A DNA stretch of 64,000 nt from Acidipropionibacterium acidipropionici (GCF_001441165.1 NZ_CP013126.1:897551-961550), one strand, 5' to 3'. Shown: positions 52,846-61,309, counted from the first letter of the stretch. Translations and numbers: made by a program. The notes: generated from the letters alone by a model not told the origin.

Positions 52846-54261
52846 TCAGATCTGCCAGTCGATGTCGTTCTCGGGTGCGATGGCCTCGGCCTCGGGCGGG
52901 CGGATCATGCCGGCCGCCAGGGTGAGCCCGGCGGCGGCGTCGACCAGCAGGAAGGCCCCACCGGTGCGTGATTCCGCGTAGTCCTCGGCCAGGATCGGGG
53001 AGGCCAGCCGGATGCTGACCCGCCCGATGTCGTTGAGCTCCAGACAGGACGCCGCCTCCAGCTCGGCGGTGTCCAGATCGAGGCGCCCACGCACCTGGTC
53101 GACGCGCGCCTGGACGGTCCGGGTGGCGTGCTTGAGGAAGACCCGGTCTCCCGGGTGGAGAGGACGATCGCCCAGCCAGGCGACCATGGCGTCGATCTCG
53201 GTGACCGGCTCCGGCGCCCCGTCGACGGCGGCGATGAGATCACCGCGGGTGATGTCGATGTCGTCGGCCAGTCTCAGGGCCACCGACTGCGGCGCGACGG
53301 CCCGCTCCAGGGGCCCGTCGGCGGTGTCGACGCCGACCACCCTGGTGCGACGCCCGCCCGGCAGCACGACCACCTCGTCCCCGGCAGCCACGGTGCCCTG
53401 GCCGATCTGGCCGGCGTATCCGCGGTACTCGGTGAACTCGGTCGAGGCGGCGGCCTGCTGGGGCCGCAGCACGTACTGCACCGGGAGGCGCAGCGGCTTC
53501 TCCTCGACGCCGCGGCCCGGCTCGATGGACTCCAGGATCTCCAGCAGCGACCCGCCGGAGTACCAGGGGGTGCGTGTCGACCTGTCGACGACGTTGTCGC
53601 CGACCAGCGCCGAGACCGGCACGGTGATGAGGTCGGCGATGCCGAGGCGCCGCGCCGTCAGACGGGCGTCGGCGGCGACCCGGTGATACTCCCCGGCGTC
53701 GTAGTCGACGAGATCGAGCTTGTTGATCGCCACGATGACGTGAGGCACCCGCAGCAGCGCGCCGACAGCCAGGTGGCGCCGGGTCTGCTCGAGGATGCCG
53801 TGGCGCACGTCCACCAGCACCACCAGCACATCGGCCGTCGAGGAGCCGGTGACGGTGTTGCGGGTGTACTGCACGTGTCCGGGGCAGTCGGCCAGGATGA
53901 AGGTGCGCCTCGGGGTCGCGAAGTAACGGTAGGCGACGTCGACCGTGATGCCCTGCTCCCGCTCGGCCCGCAGGCCGTCGGTGAGCAGCGCCAGGTCGGT
54001 GCCGGTGAGGCCGCGCTCGTGGCTGACCCGCTCGACGGCGTCGAGCTGGTCGGCGAGGATCGACTTGGAGTCGAAGAGCAACCGCCCCACCAGAGTGGAC
54101 TTGCCGTCGTCGACCGATCCGGCGGTGGCCAGCCGGAGCAGCCCGCCCTCGGCGAGCAGCTCGGATCCGTCGAGTCCCGGCTGATCCGCATCGACGGGAT
54201 CAGGGGCGATGGGATCGGACGGGGCGAGGGCCGGAGCCACTGCTCGGGTGTCGGTGCTCAT
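52846..54261 (-). CDS. cysN: Sulfate adenylyltransferase subunit 1 (GTPase)
   Basis: GTP-driven subunit of ATP sulfurylase, 471 residues of EF-Tu-like architecture. G1 is LRLATAGSVDDGKSTLVGRLLFD, the switch region has EREQGITVDVAYRYFATPRRTFILADCPGHVQYTRN (G3 DCPGH), and G4 is VIVAINKLDLVD. Two C-terminal beta-barrel domains follow. A roughly 40-residue N-terminal extension rich in Asp and Pro precedes G1. The ATG at 54261 overlaps the cysD stop by one base (TGATG). There is no fused CysC kinase domain, consistent with an APS rather than PAPS route. Confidence 0.95.
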   Translation of the reverse strand: MSTDTRAVAPALAPSDPIAPDPVDADQPGLDGSELLAEGGLLRLATAGSVDDGKSTLVGRLLFDSKSILADQLDAVERVSHERGLTGTDLALLTDGLRAEREQGITVDVAYRYFATPRRTFILADCPGHVQYTRNTVTGSSTADVLVVLVDVRHGILEQTRRHLAVGALLRVPHVIVAINKLDLVDYDAGEYHRVAADARLTARRLGIADLITVPVSALVGDNVVDRSTRTPWYSGGSLLEILESIEPGRGVEEKPLRLPVQYVLRPQQAAASTEFTEYRGYAGQIGQGTVAAGDEVVVLPGGRRTRVVGVDTADGPLERAVAPQSVALRLADDIDITRGDLIAAVDGAPEPVTEIDAMVAWLGDRPLHPGDRVFLKHATRTVQARVDQVRGRLDLDTAELEAASCLELNDIGRVSIRLASPILAEDYAESRTGGAFLLVDAAAGLTLAAGMIRPPEAEAIAPENDIDWQI

Positions 54262-55196
54262 CAGAAATAGCCTTCTTTCTTGCGGTCCTCCATGGCGGCC
54301 TCGGAGATGCGGTCGTCGGCCCGGGTTGCGCCTCGCTCGGTGAGGGTGGTGGCGGCCACCTCGAGGACGACGTCGTGGACGGTCTGCGCGTCGGACTCGA
54401 CGGCTCCGGTGCACGACATGTCGCCGACCGTGCGGTAGCGCACATGCCGGGTGACGACCTGCTCGCCGTCGCGCGGCTCGGTGACCGGGCTGACCGGCAG
54501 CCACATGCCGTCGCGCTTGAAGACCTGCCGGTCATGGGCGTAATAGATGCTCGGCAGCTTGATCTGCTCGCGCTCGATGTAGCGCCAGACGTCCAGCTCG
54601 GTCCAGTTGGACAGCGGGAAGACGCGGACGTGCTCGCCGGGGCGGTGCCGGGCGTTGTAGAGGTTCCACAGCTCGGGGCGCTGATTGCGGGGATCCCACT
54701 GGCCGAAGCTGTCCCGCAGGCTCACGATGCGCTCCTTGGCGCGGGCCTTCTCCTCGTCGCGGCGTCCCCCGCCGTAGACGGCGTCGAACCTCCCCTTGGC
54801 GATGCCCTCCAGCAGCGGCTGGGTCTGCAGCGGGTTGCGGGTGCCGTCGGCGCGCTCGGTGAGCCGGCCGTCGTCGATCCAGTCCTGGACCCTCTCGACG
54901 ACCAGCCGCAGGCCGAGGCGCTCGACGGCGGCGTCGCGGAAGTCCAGCACCTCCGGGAAGTTGTGTCCGGTGTCAACGTGCATCACCGGGAAGGGGATGG
55001 GGGCGGGCCAGAAGGCCTTGGCGGCCAGGTGGAGCATCACCACCGAGTCCTTGCCGCCGCTGAACAGCAGGACCGGGCGCTCGCACTCGGCGGTGACCTC
55101 GCGGAAGATGTGGATGGCTTCGGACTCGAGCAGGTCGAGCTGGGTGAGCCGTGGGGCCGCCGTTCGAGTGGTCACAGGGGACTGATCGGTTGTCAC
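54261..55196 (-). CDS. cysD: Sulfate adenylyltransferase subunit 2
   Basis: Catalytic subunit forming APS from sulfate and ATP; about 311 residues, PP-loop type. Motifs: LLFSGGKDSVVMLHLAAKAFWPAPIPFPVMHVDTGHNFPEVLDFRD, VYGGGRRDEEKARAKERI, WTELDVWRYIEREQIKLPSIYYAHDR and the C-terminal RKKEGYF. The start is placed at GTG 55196, overlapping the cysH stop as GTGA; ATG 55211, five codons earlier, is possible. It is transcribed between cysH and cysN in one operon. Confidence 0.95.
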   Translation of the reverse strand: MTTDQSPVTTRTAAPRLTQLDLLESEAIHIFREVTAECERPVLLFSGGKDSVVMLHLAAKAFWPAPIPFPVMHVDTGHNFPEVLDFRDAAVERLGLRLVVERVQDWIDDGRLTERADGTRNPLQTQPLLEGIAKGRFDAVYGGGRRDEEKARAKERIVSLRDSFGQWDPRNQRPELWNLYNARHRPGEHVRVFPLSNWTELDVWRYIEREQIKLPSIYYAHDRQVFKRDGMWLPVSPVTEPRDGEQVVTRHVRYRTVGDMSCTGAVESDAQTVHDVVLEVAATTLTERGATRADDRISEAAMEDRKKEGYF

Positions 55197-55918
55197 AGGT
55201 GGATCCCGCATTCTGTCTTGGCCAGGCCGGCCCAGCGGCCGGCTCTGGGGTCTTCTCCGGGGGCGACGCGCCGGGTGCAGGGGGCGCAGCCGATCGACGG
55301 GTAACCGTCGGTGAGCAGGGGGTTCACCGGCACGCCGTGCTCGGAGGCGAAATTCAGGACGTCGTCGAAGGACCAGGCCGCGATGGGGTTGAGCTTGATC
55401 ATCTGGTGGGTCTCGTCCCACTCAACGAACTGGGCGTTGGCGCGCAGGGCGTTGTCCTCGCGGCGGATCCCGGTGACCCAGGCCTCGTATCCGGCCAGCT
55501 GCTCGGCGAGCGGCTCCACCTTGCGCAGGTGGCAGCACAGCTCGGGGTTACGGGCGAAGAGGTCCTTGCCGTGTGCGGCGTCCTGCTCGGCGACCGTCTG
55601 CTTGGGGGTGACGTCGACGATGGTGACGTCGAAGGCCTGCTTGAGCGCGTCCCGAGTGCCGATGGTCTCGGGGAAGTGGTAGCCGGTGTCGAGGAAGAGG
55701 ACGTCGACGCCGGGGCTGGTCTGGCTCACCAGGGCCGGCAGGATCGTGTCGGCCGCCATGGAGCAGGCCACAGCAAGGTACGGCCCGAACTCCTCGGAGG
55801 CCCATGCGAGCACCTCGGAGGCGTCGGCCTCTGCGAACCTGGCCTGCGCCTGCTCGGCGAGGACCTGCAGTTCGACGGAGTTCCTCGCCGGCCGTAGTTG
55901 TGTGGGGCTGGATTTCAC
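55193..55918 (-). CDS. cysH: Adenylyl-sulfate (APS) reductase, CysH type
   Basis: Reduces APS to sulfite with thioredoxin. The 241 residues contain the P-loop-like region VACSMAADTILPALVS, VLFLDTGYHFPETIGTRDAL, and four cysteines for a [4Fe-4S] cluster: CC in NPELCCHLRKVEPL and two in GYPSIGCAPCTRRV, plus the catalytic Cys in TECGIHL at the C-terminus. This cysteine set marks the APS-reducing subclass. The start is taken as GTG 55918 because GGGGGAC lies six bases before it; a longer GTG start at 55978 would disrupt the leader region. First structural gene after the poly-Cys leader ORF. Confidence 0.93.
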   Translation of the reverse strand: MKSSPTQLRPARNSVELQVLAEQAQARFAEADASEVLAWASEEFGPYLAVACSMAADTILPALVSQTSPGVDVLFLDTGYHFPETIGTRDALKQAFDVTIVDVTPKQTVAEQDAAHGKDLFARNPELCCHLRKVEPLAEQLAGYEAWVTGIRREDNALRANAQFVEWDETHQMIKLNPIAAWSFDDVLNFASEHGVPVNPLLTDGYPSIGCAPCTRRVAPGEDPRAGRWAGLAKTECGIHL

Positions 55919-55987
55919 GGATGTCCCCCTGTGGGTGTGGGGCACGTGGGATCCGGACGTGTACGACTGTCCGCACACCAGGAGTAT

Positions 55988-56010
55988 TTCCGGGCCTCAC
56001 GCGCCCGGAA
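55988..56010 (-). promoter_or_regulatory. Hairpin between the leader peptide and cysH
   Basis: TTCCGGGC and GCCCGGAA (8-bp perfect stem, 7-base loop), starting 18 bases after the leader ORF stop. No U-run follows, so it is either an alternative pairing element or a rho-dependent/translational control structure. Part of the proposed cysteine-responsive attenuator. Confidence 0.5.
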
Positions 56011-56028
56011 GGAATTCGGACGCGGGTA

Positions 56029-56118
56029 TCAACAACACATCCGACACATGCAGGTGTTCAGGCGCGCCAGACCGCCACGGCTCGTGGCCGTGGCGTGCTC
56101 GCCGAACTCAATCTGCAT
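56029..56118 (-). CDS. Poly-cysteine leader peptide of the cys operon
   Basis: A 29-codon ORF from ATG 56118 whose product ends LARLNTCMCRMCC. Four cysteines in the last seven residues lie just before the stop, about 110 bases upstream of cysH. AAGGTG about nine bases before the ATG can serve as ribosome site. Poly-cysteine leader ORFs upstream of sulfur assimilation genes in mycobacteria act as cysteine-responsive attenuators: stalling when Cys-tRNA is scarce opens downstream translation. The same logic fits here. A reading through this frame continues upstream past the ATG, so the start is inferred from the ribosome site. Confidence 0.75.
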   Translation of the reverse strand: MQIEFGEHATATSRGGLARLNTCMCRMCC

Positions 56119-56136
56119 GGCTGACACCTTTGCACG

Positions 56137-56150
56137 GGACACCACTGTCC
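56137..56150. promoter_or_regulatory. Small palindrome upstream of the cys leader
   Basis: GGACA-CCAC-TGTCC, five-base arms around four bases, about 20 bases before the leader ATG. It is a candidate regulator site for the cys operon; no promoter hexamers were assigned with confidence. Confidence 0.3.
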
Positions 56151-56344
56151 GCAAAGAATGTTCCGCCATAAGAGATGTCGTCTTGATTATTGAGACGCTG
56201 GCACTGGGTAGAGAGCCGGAACCCGTATCCGGCCGCACACTCCGGCCCTCACCCAAGCTCAGCAGGCCCGGAGAGGGCCGGAGGACTGGGCGGCGCCCCG
56301 ATCACTCTGGCACCAAAACCCAAGGCCCCGTTCACCCGGGCCAG

Positions 56345-56372
56345 GCGGATCAGAACCAGCGGATCAGAACCA
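56345..56372. repeat. Two tandem 14-bp repeats
   Basis: GCGGATCAGAACCA occurs twice head to tail (56345-56358, 56359-56372), overlapping the last codons of the small membrane protein gene. Confidence 0.85.
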
Positions 56373-56531
56373 GCGGGGCCGGGGGTCTGCGGAGCGGACC
56401 CCCTCGGTGGCGACCGCCCACAGCTCGGCCCGCTGGTGGCTCCGATGGGCGCCGATCCGCCCGCCCACCATGGCGCCGAGGGTGATCGCGGCGAGCGCGG
56501 TGAGGAACCTGTGACGTCTCAGCAGGTCCAT
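56364..56531 (-). CDS. Small single-pass membrane protein
   Basis: A 55-residue protein from ATG 56531, with GGAG five bases upstream. Basic N-terminus MDLLRRHR, one helix FLTALAAITLGAMVGGRIGA, then a short tail with ELWAVATEGVRS. Comparable short membrane proteins with an LWAxAT tail occur in many actinobacteria, with no known function. The reading extends through the IS end if started earlier, so the shorter form is preferred. It is cut off from galE by the IS1380-type element. Confidence 0.55.
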   Translation of the reverse strand: MDLLRRHRFLTALAAITLGAMVGGRIGAHRSHQRAELWAVATEGVRSADPRPRWF

Positions 56532-56558
56532 CGGAACTCCGTCCCTGGCCCGTCGGGG

Positions 56559-58200
56559 CTCAGCCTTGATCCACCGGCGTCGGGGTGATGGGTCGGGCCC
56601 AAAAAGTGGAGATGCCCTCTGCGACCAGGGATGATGGGTGTTGCTAGACAACGAATCAACCCGATCGAGGGGGCATCTCTCAGGTGCAAGTATCCCACGA
56701 GCCCGTCACGGCCCCGACTCCTGTCTTCGATGAGGATCATCTGGTGGCCGCCGGAGGCCTGCCCGCGATCCTGGGCCTGGCCGAACAGGCCGATTTCATC
56801 AGTCTGCTGGCCGGCAGGTTGACGGTCGACTGTCCCAACGCCCCACTCAAGGCCCGCAGTCTGGTCGCGGGGATGCTGGCCGGCGCCGATGACATCGACG
56901 GTACCGGGATCCTCCGGACCGGCGGCACACCGAAGGTCATGGGCGGGGTCCGGGCCCCTTCGACCCTGGGCACCTTCCTGCGCAGCTTCACCCACGGGCA
57001 CGTGCTGCAGTTGGGGGCGGTCAACCGGAAACTACTGGAACATCTGGCCCCGGTGGTGCCGGGCCTGTTCGGCGCCGACCCGCTGATCACAGTCGATCTG
57101 GACGACACCATCCGGGAACTCCACGGCTACCGCAAGCAGGGTGTGGCCTACGGCTACAACAAGGTCAAAGGGCTCAACGCCATCCTGGCCGTCGTCTCCT
57201 CGGACTCCTGCCCGCCAGTGATCACCGGGGCCGGGCTGCGCCGCGGCAACGTGAAATCAGGAGATCATGCCGCCTGGCACGCCACACGGTCCATCACCCT
57301 GGCCCGCACGGTCCGTCCCGGCACCCAGATCCTGGGGCGGGCCGACTCGGCCTTCTGCACCTGCGAGACGATCCACGCCTTCGCCGATCACGGCTGCTGG
57401 TTCAGTGTGACGATCCCCGCCTGGCCGACCGTGACCGCGGCGATCTCCGGTATCGACGAGCAGGCGTGGACACCCATCCGGTACCCGCATGCGGTCATCG
57501 AACCCGAGACCGGGGAACTCATCAGCGATGCGGAGGTTGCCGAGACCCCGTTCACCGCGTTCGTCTCCCACCCGAAAGATGAGCAGGTGTCCTGCCGGCT
57601 GGTGGTCCGCCGGGTCAAGCGCCTGAACCCGGCCGGCCAGGACCCGCTGGTCGAGTCGTACCGGTACCACGCGTTCATCACGAACTCCGATCTGGACACC
57701 GTCGAGGCCGACCGCAGGCATCGGGATCATGCGATCGTCGAGCAGGTCATCGCCGAGCTCAAGGCCGGACCCCTGGCCCACCTGCCCTCGGGCCGGTTCA
57801 CCGCCAACGCCGCCTGGCTGGCCTGCGCGGTGATCGCGTTCAACCTGTCACGCGCCGCGGCCCACGCCGCTGGCATGAGTACAGCGAGAATGCCCACCAT
57901 CACCCGCAGGCTGATCATGATCCCCGCCCGGATCGCACACCGGGCCCGCCGCCGGTACCTCCACATGCCCCGCCGCTGGCCCTGGGCCACCCAGTTCACA
58001 AGACTGTGGACCACCGCCACCGCTGTCGGCCCGCCCCTCGCATTGGCCAGTTGACCATCCGGGCCCCAAAGCCCCTGACCAAGGAACCAGCAGTGGACAC
58101 GCCGGGCAGACCGGCGGGTGACCCATGCCCTCAATCCGAACCACAGGGATCACACAGCCGGACACTGCATACAGAACCGCATCGGTGGATCAAGGCTCAG
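56559..58200 (+). mobile_element. IS1380-family insertion sequence with 5-bp target duplication
   Basis: The element spans 56564-58195, with ends CCTTGATCCACCG and its complement CGGTGGATCAAGG. The 5-bp duplication CTCAG flanks it at 56559-56563 and 58196-58200. It carries one transposase gene. The right duplication contains the complement of the galE stop codon, so galE is left intact. Confidence 0.88.
56684..58054 (+). CDS. IS1380-family DDE transposase
   Basis: A 456-residue transposase. The N-terminal region (about 10-60, LVAAGGLPAILGLAEQADFISLL) and the core with DADDI-like ADDIDGTGIL, LITVDLDDTIRELHGYRKQGVAYGYNKVKGLNAIL and ILGRADSAFCTCETIHAFADHGCWFSVTI are typical of IS1380 (DDE_Tnp_1). 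The last acidic residue lies in DHAIVEQVIAELKAGPLAHLPSGRFTANAAWL, the conserved IS4/IS1380-type end motif. The frame is complete, so it may be active. Confidence 0.93.
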   Translation: MQVSHEPVTAPTPVFDEDHLVAAGGLPAILGLAEQADFISLLAGRLTVDCPNAPLKARSLVAGMLAGADDIDGTGILRTGGTPKVMGGVRAPSTLGTFLRSFTHGHVLQLGAVNRKLLEHLAPVVPGLFGADPLITVDLDDTIRELHGYRKQGVAYGYNKVKGLNAILAVVSSDSCPPVITGAGLRRGNVKSGDHAAWHATRSITLARTVRPGTQILGRADSAFCTCETIHAFADHGCWFSVTIPAWPTVTAAISGIDEQAWTPIRYPHAVIEPETGELISDAEVAETPFTAFVSHPKDEQVSCRLVVRRVKRLNPAGQDPLVESYRYHAFITNSDLDTVEADRRHRDHAIVEQVIAELKAGPLAHLPSGRFTANAAWLACAVIAFNLSRAAAHAAGMSTARMPTITRRLIMIPARIAHRARRRYLHMPRRWPWATQFTRLWTTATAVGPPLALAS

Positions 58201-59186
58201 TAGCCCAGCTTCTTCTTGCGCTCGGGCAGCCAGGCGATGGCGTCGCGGATGCCGTCGGCCGGGGTGAGCTCGGCGGTCCAGCCGAGCAGATCCTTCGCGC
58301 GGTGGGAGACGGTGTAGGCGCCGGCGACGTCACCGGGGCGCGGCGGGCCGTAGACCACATCGAGGGGCTGGCCGGTGCCGGTCTGGAAGGCCTCGACGAG
58401 CTCCTTGACGGTGACGCCGTTGCCGGTGCCGATGTTGAATACCTGGTAGGGCTCCTCGGCAGTCACCTCGTCGAGGTGCTCCAGGGCGGCCACGTGGGCC
58501 TTCGCCAGATCCCACACATGGATGAAATCGCGAATCCCCGAGCCGTCGCGGGTGGGCCACTCGGCGCCGGTGACCGTGAAGGTGGACTTCTCCAGCCAGG
58601 CGTCGATCATCTTGCCCAGCACGTGGGTCGGGTGCTCGATCTGCTGGCCGGTGCGCAGCTTCGGGTCCGAGCCGATCGGGTTGAAGTAGCGCAGCGACAG
58701 GGCCTTGAGGTCGGAAGCGTGGGCGGCGTCCTTCAGGATGTACTCCACCATGAACTTGGTGGTGGCATAGGGCGAGCCCGGATCCAGCGCGGACTGCTCG
58801 GTCACCTTGAACTCGGAGTCGGTGGCGTAGATGGAGGCCGAGGAGGAGAAGAGGATGCGGTTGACGCCGTTGCGCGCCATTCCCTGGAGCAGCTTGACCG
58901 TCTTGCCGACGTTGTTCTCGTAGTAGGCCAGGGGCTGGGTGACGGACTCCGGCACGATGATCTTGGCCGCGCAGTGCACGACGGCGTCGATCTGATTCTC
59001 GGAGAAGACGCGATCGAGGAGATCCTGGTCCGCGATGTCGCCCTCGTAGAAGGTGCGATCGCCGACGAACTCGCGGCGTCCCGCCGACAGGTCGTCGAGG
59101 ACCACCACCTCGTGGCCGGCCTCCTCGCAGGCCGACCCGACTGTCGATCCGATATATCCCGCTCCGCCCGTGATGAGAATCCTCAT
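58197..59186 (-). CDS. galE: UDP-glucose 4-epimerase
   Basis: Interconverts UDP-glucose and UDP-galactose; 329 residues, extended SDR. The NAD-binding motif is ILITGGAGYIGSTVGSACEEAGHEVVVLDDLS. The catalytic Ser/Tyr/Lys sit in RILFSSSASIYAT and GSPYATTKFMVEY. The substrate region LRYFNPIGSDPKLRTGQQIEHPTHVLGKMIDAWL is typical of GalE. The stop codon lies within the 5-bp target duplication of the IS, so the coding end is unaffected, though any 3' hairpin has been displaced. No Leloir partner is adjacent. Confidence 0.95.
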   Translation of the reverse strand: MRILITGGAGYIGSTVGSACEEAGHEVVVLDDLSAGRREFVGDRTFYEGDIADQDLLDRVFSENQIDAVVHCAAKIIVPESVTQPLAYYENNVGKTVKLLQGMARNGVNRILFSSSASIYATDSEFKVTEQSALDPGSPYATTKFMVEYILKDAAHASDLKALSLRYFNPIGSDPKLRTGQQIEHPTHVLGKMIDAWLEKSTFTVTGAEWPTRDGSGIRDFIHVWDLAKAHVAALEHLDEVTAEEPYQVFNIGTGNGVTVKELVEAFQTGTGQPLDVVYGPPRPGDVAGAYTVSHRAKDLLGWTAELTPADGIRDAIAWLPERKKKLGY

Positions 59187-59326
59187 CTGTGACCCATGCC
59201 TTTCGTCGCTGGTCAGCTGTCCACGCCTATCCTACGGACCCGCCCGGGACCGGCCGGCGCCGGAATTCAACGACGTCGGACTTCGACGACGCCGACTCTC
59301 GACACCGGAGCGGGCGCTCCCACACT

Positions 59327-59956
59327 TCACAGACGGCTCTTCGCCTCCTTCAGCAGGGTGCCCGGGTCGATCCACATCGAGGGGTACTCGCCCTTCCATT
59401 GCTGGACTCCATCGGCGTCGATCAGCACGAACCCGTGCCCGGGCAGGTTGGCGTGCATGCCCTTGCCGAGGACCCCGTACGCCTTGGACACGGCCCCGTC
59501 GTCGAGCAGATAGGGCGTCTTCACCCCGAACTGGGCCAGGTCGGGCTTGATCTGGTCAGCCGTGTTCATCACGATCGGCAGGACGGTGATGCCGGCCCGG
59601 GCGAAGCCGGGGTTCTTCTCGATCTCGGCCATCTGCTGGGTGCACGCGCCACAACCGGCGCCCTCGTTGAAGTACAGCAGGACGGGCTTGCCACGGTAGT
59701 CGGACAGGGAGACCGTCCTGCCGGCGGTCGTCTTCAAGGTGAACGCGGGCGCCTGCCCGGTGGCGGTGGTGTCGGTGGCCCGCGCACTCCAGAGGCCGAA
59801 CGCGACCAGGCCCACGACGACGAGCGACACGACAGCCGTGACGATGCGGGTGATCCGGCGCCGCTTCCTCGTGCGCGCCTTCTCCTGGTCGACCTGCTGG
59901 TGGAGTCGTTGCCGTGCGGAGGCCCGGTGGGTGCTTGGGTATGGTGTGGTGGCCAT
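59327..59956 (-). CDS. Membrane-anchored TlpA/AhpC-type thiol-disulfide redoxin
   Basis: A 209-residue protein with a basic cytoplasmic N-terminus, one membrane anchor (about 37-59, ITRIVTAVVSLVVVGLVAFGLW) and an extracytoplasmic redoxin domain. APAFTLKTTAGRTVSLSDYRGKPVLLYFNEGAGCGACTQQMAEIEK contains the active-site pair CGAC; GHGFVLIDADGVQQWKGEYPSM follows. It works with the CcdA-like membrane protein encoded immediately upstream, which would supply electrons. The domain closest in sequence is the peroxiredoxin/AhpC-TSA type used in thioredoxin-like roles. AGGAG precedes the ATG. Confidence 0.88.
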   Translation of the reverse strand: MATTPYPSTHRASARQRLHQQVDQEKARTRKRRRITRIVTAVVSLVVVGLVAFGLWSARATDTTATGQAPAFTLKTTAGRTVSLSDYRGKPVLLYFNEGAGCGACTQQMAEIEKNPGFARAGITVLPIVMNTADQIKPDLAQFGVKTPYLLDDGAVSKAYGVLGKGMHANLPGHGFVLIDADGVQQWKGEYPSMWIDPGTLLKEAKSRL

Positions 59957-59958
59957 GG

Positions 59959-60936
59959 TCAGCTCCTAGGTGCGTGGAGATCGTCGGTGGTGTCGTGGCA
60001 CGACGGCGTTGGCGCCTCCGCCGCGTCGGTCGGATCCGCGCCGGAGGGCCCGGGAGCCCGGGCCGGAGCCGGTCGGCGGCGGTCGCGCAGGGTGAACCAG
60101 ATGAAGACCGCGGCCAGGGCGAGCAGGCCCAGCCCCAGGACCGGGTCGGGCACCGGGGCGAGCCAGGAGAGAACGGTCTCGGCGAACTGCGTCACCCCGG
60201 CGCCGGCGGCGCGCTGGAACCAGGTCGCATTGCCGGTCATCGTCGTGGAATCGGCCAGTGAGATCACCCCGATGCCCATCGCGATGAACGCGATCGCCAC
60301 GACCAGGTTGACGGTGTTGGTGTGCAGCGCACGGCCCGCCACCCGCAGGGTGACCGGACGGGCCCTGCCCCACCGTCGCTGGTCGAGGTGGGCCGCGTCC
60401 CACACCAAGGCCATCACCAGGAGCGGGATCACCATGCCGAACACGAAGGCCAGGCCCAGCAGCAGGCCGCCGATCGGATTGCTGGACAACGCCGAGAGCG
60501 TCATCACCCCGACCAGCACCGGAGCACAGCAGCTGGAGGCGATGCCGGAGAACACCCCCAGGCTGAAGAACGTCGCGGAGTCACCGCGAGTGGTGTCCGG
60601 AGCCTGCAGCACCGACGGCATCGACCACATCTTCCCAGTCAGGGCCAGGAGGCCCAGCCCGATCATCAACAGGCCTCCGGCCCAGTACAGCGGACCGTGG
60701 TACTTGGCGATCGCCCCGGCGAGGATGCTGGCCCCCAGCGTGATGGGGACCAGCACCAGGGCCAGGCCAGCGGCGAAGACGAAGGTGAGGGGCAGCAGGC
60801 GCCACCGGTTGTTCTTCACCGCCGCCGCGAGGTAGGAGGGGGCCAGGAAGACGATGCAGCACGGCGCAAAAAGGGCGACCGTCCCGGCGAAGAAGGCCGC
60901 GAGGATACTGCCGGTGACCAGCAGTTGGGCACCCAT
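59959..60936 (-). CDS. CcdA/DsbD-like transmembrane thiol-disulfide transporter
   Basis: A 325-residue membrane protein with about eight helices. It moves reducing power across the membrane through two cysteines. LFAPCCIVFLAPSYLAAAV in helix 1 and FSGIASSCCAPVLVGVMTLSAL in helix 4 carry the paired cysteines (note CC in both, where DsbD has single ones). The tail (about 285-325) is Pro/Ala/Asp-rich. It overlaps the upstream glutaredoxin-like gene by one base and is followed two bases later by the redoxin. Adjacent copper genes suggest maturation of copper-containing or cytochrome proteins. Confidence 0.87.
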   Translation of the reverse strand: MGAQLLVTGSILAAFFAGTVALFAPCCIVFLAPSYLAAAVKNNRWRLLPLTFVFAAGLALVLVPITLGASILAGAIAKYHGPLYWAGGLLMIGLGLLALTGKMWSMPSVLQAPDTTRGDSATFFSLGVFSGIASSCCAPVLVGVMTLSALSSNPIGGLLLGLAFVFGMVIPLLVMALVWDAAHLDQRRWGRARPVTLRVAGRALHTNTVNLVVAIAFIAMGIGVISLADSTTMTGNATWFQRAAGAGVTQFAETVLSWLAPVPDPVLGLGLLALAAVFIWFTLRDRRRPAPARAPGPSGADPTDAAEAPTPSCHDTTDDLHAPRS

Positions 60937-61244
60937 CAGCGGACCGCCCTCTTCGACAGGGCCCGGTCCAGCTTGCGGCGAGGCAGCCGTCCGACGCTGA
61001 ATCGCTTCCCGTCGATGAGGACCAGCGGGAACATGGCCGGCCTGTGAGCGGCCTGGAGGGCCTTCCCGTAGGCCGATCCGACGGACACGATGTCGAGATC
61101 CAACTCTGCGCGGGAGGACCGCGCCGAGAGTTCGGATCGCGCGTCCTCGCAGTACTGGCACCCGGTGGTGACGAGCAGGGTGACACCCGGAAGTCCACTG
61201 ACGTTCGTCTCTGCAGTGGTCGGCGGGTGGTGAGTCATGTCCAT
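60936..61244 (-). CDS. Glutaredoxin-like thiol protein
   Basis: A 102-residue cytoplasmic protein with thioredoxin-fold signs: VTLLVTTGCQYCEDARSELSA, with the CQYC active site (about 28-31), and FPLVLIDGKRFSVGRLPRRKLDRAL near the end. It resembles glutaredoxin-like or MauD-associated proteins. The start is ATG 61244 or 61238; no ribosome site is clear. First gene of the CcdA-like and redoxin operon. Upstream, CTTGAC repeats 11 bases apart and a 7-bp dyad suggest regulation. Confidence 0.75.
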   Translation of the reverse strand: MDMTHHPPTTAETNVSGLPGVTLLVTTGCQYCEDARSELSARSSRAELDLDIVSVGSAYGKALQAAHRPAMFPLVLIDGKRFSVGRLPRRKLDRALSKRAVR

Positions 61245-61272
61245 GGGCTCTAGGTTGGACCCGCCGGATGTT

Positions 61273-61295
61273 GCGACCGTCAAGGCATCGTCAAG
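61273..61295 (-). promoter_or_regulatory. CTTGAC direct repeats upstream of the redox operon
   Basis: On the minus strand CTTGACGATGCC (61284-61295) and CTTGACGGTCGC (61273-61284), one helical turn apart. Related copies CTTGACCGTTCC (61918-61929) and CTTGACCGAACC (63895-63906) lie before the other two minus-strand gene groups. Such spacing resembles OmpR-type response-regulator sites. Confidence 0.4.
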
Positions 61296-61309
61296 ATTCA
61301 GTTTCTATC

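Noticed and set aside
56029-56256. 75-residue protein covering the cys leader region
   Set aside because: Only the last 29 codons have a ribosome site and a meaningful Cys-rich end; the upstream part looks like random frame.
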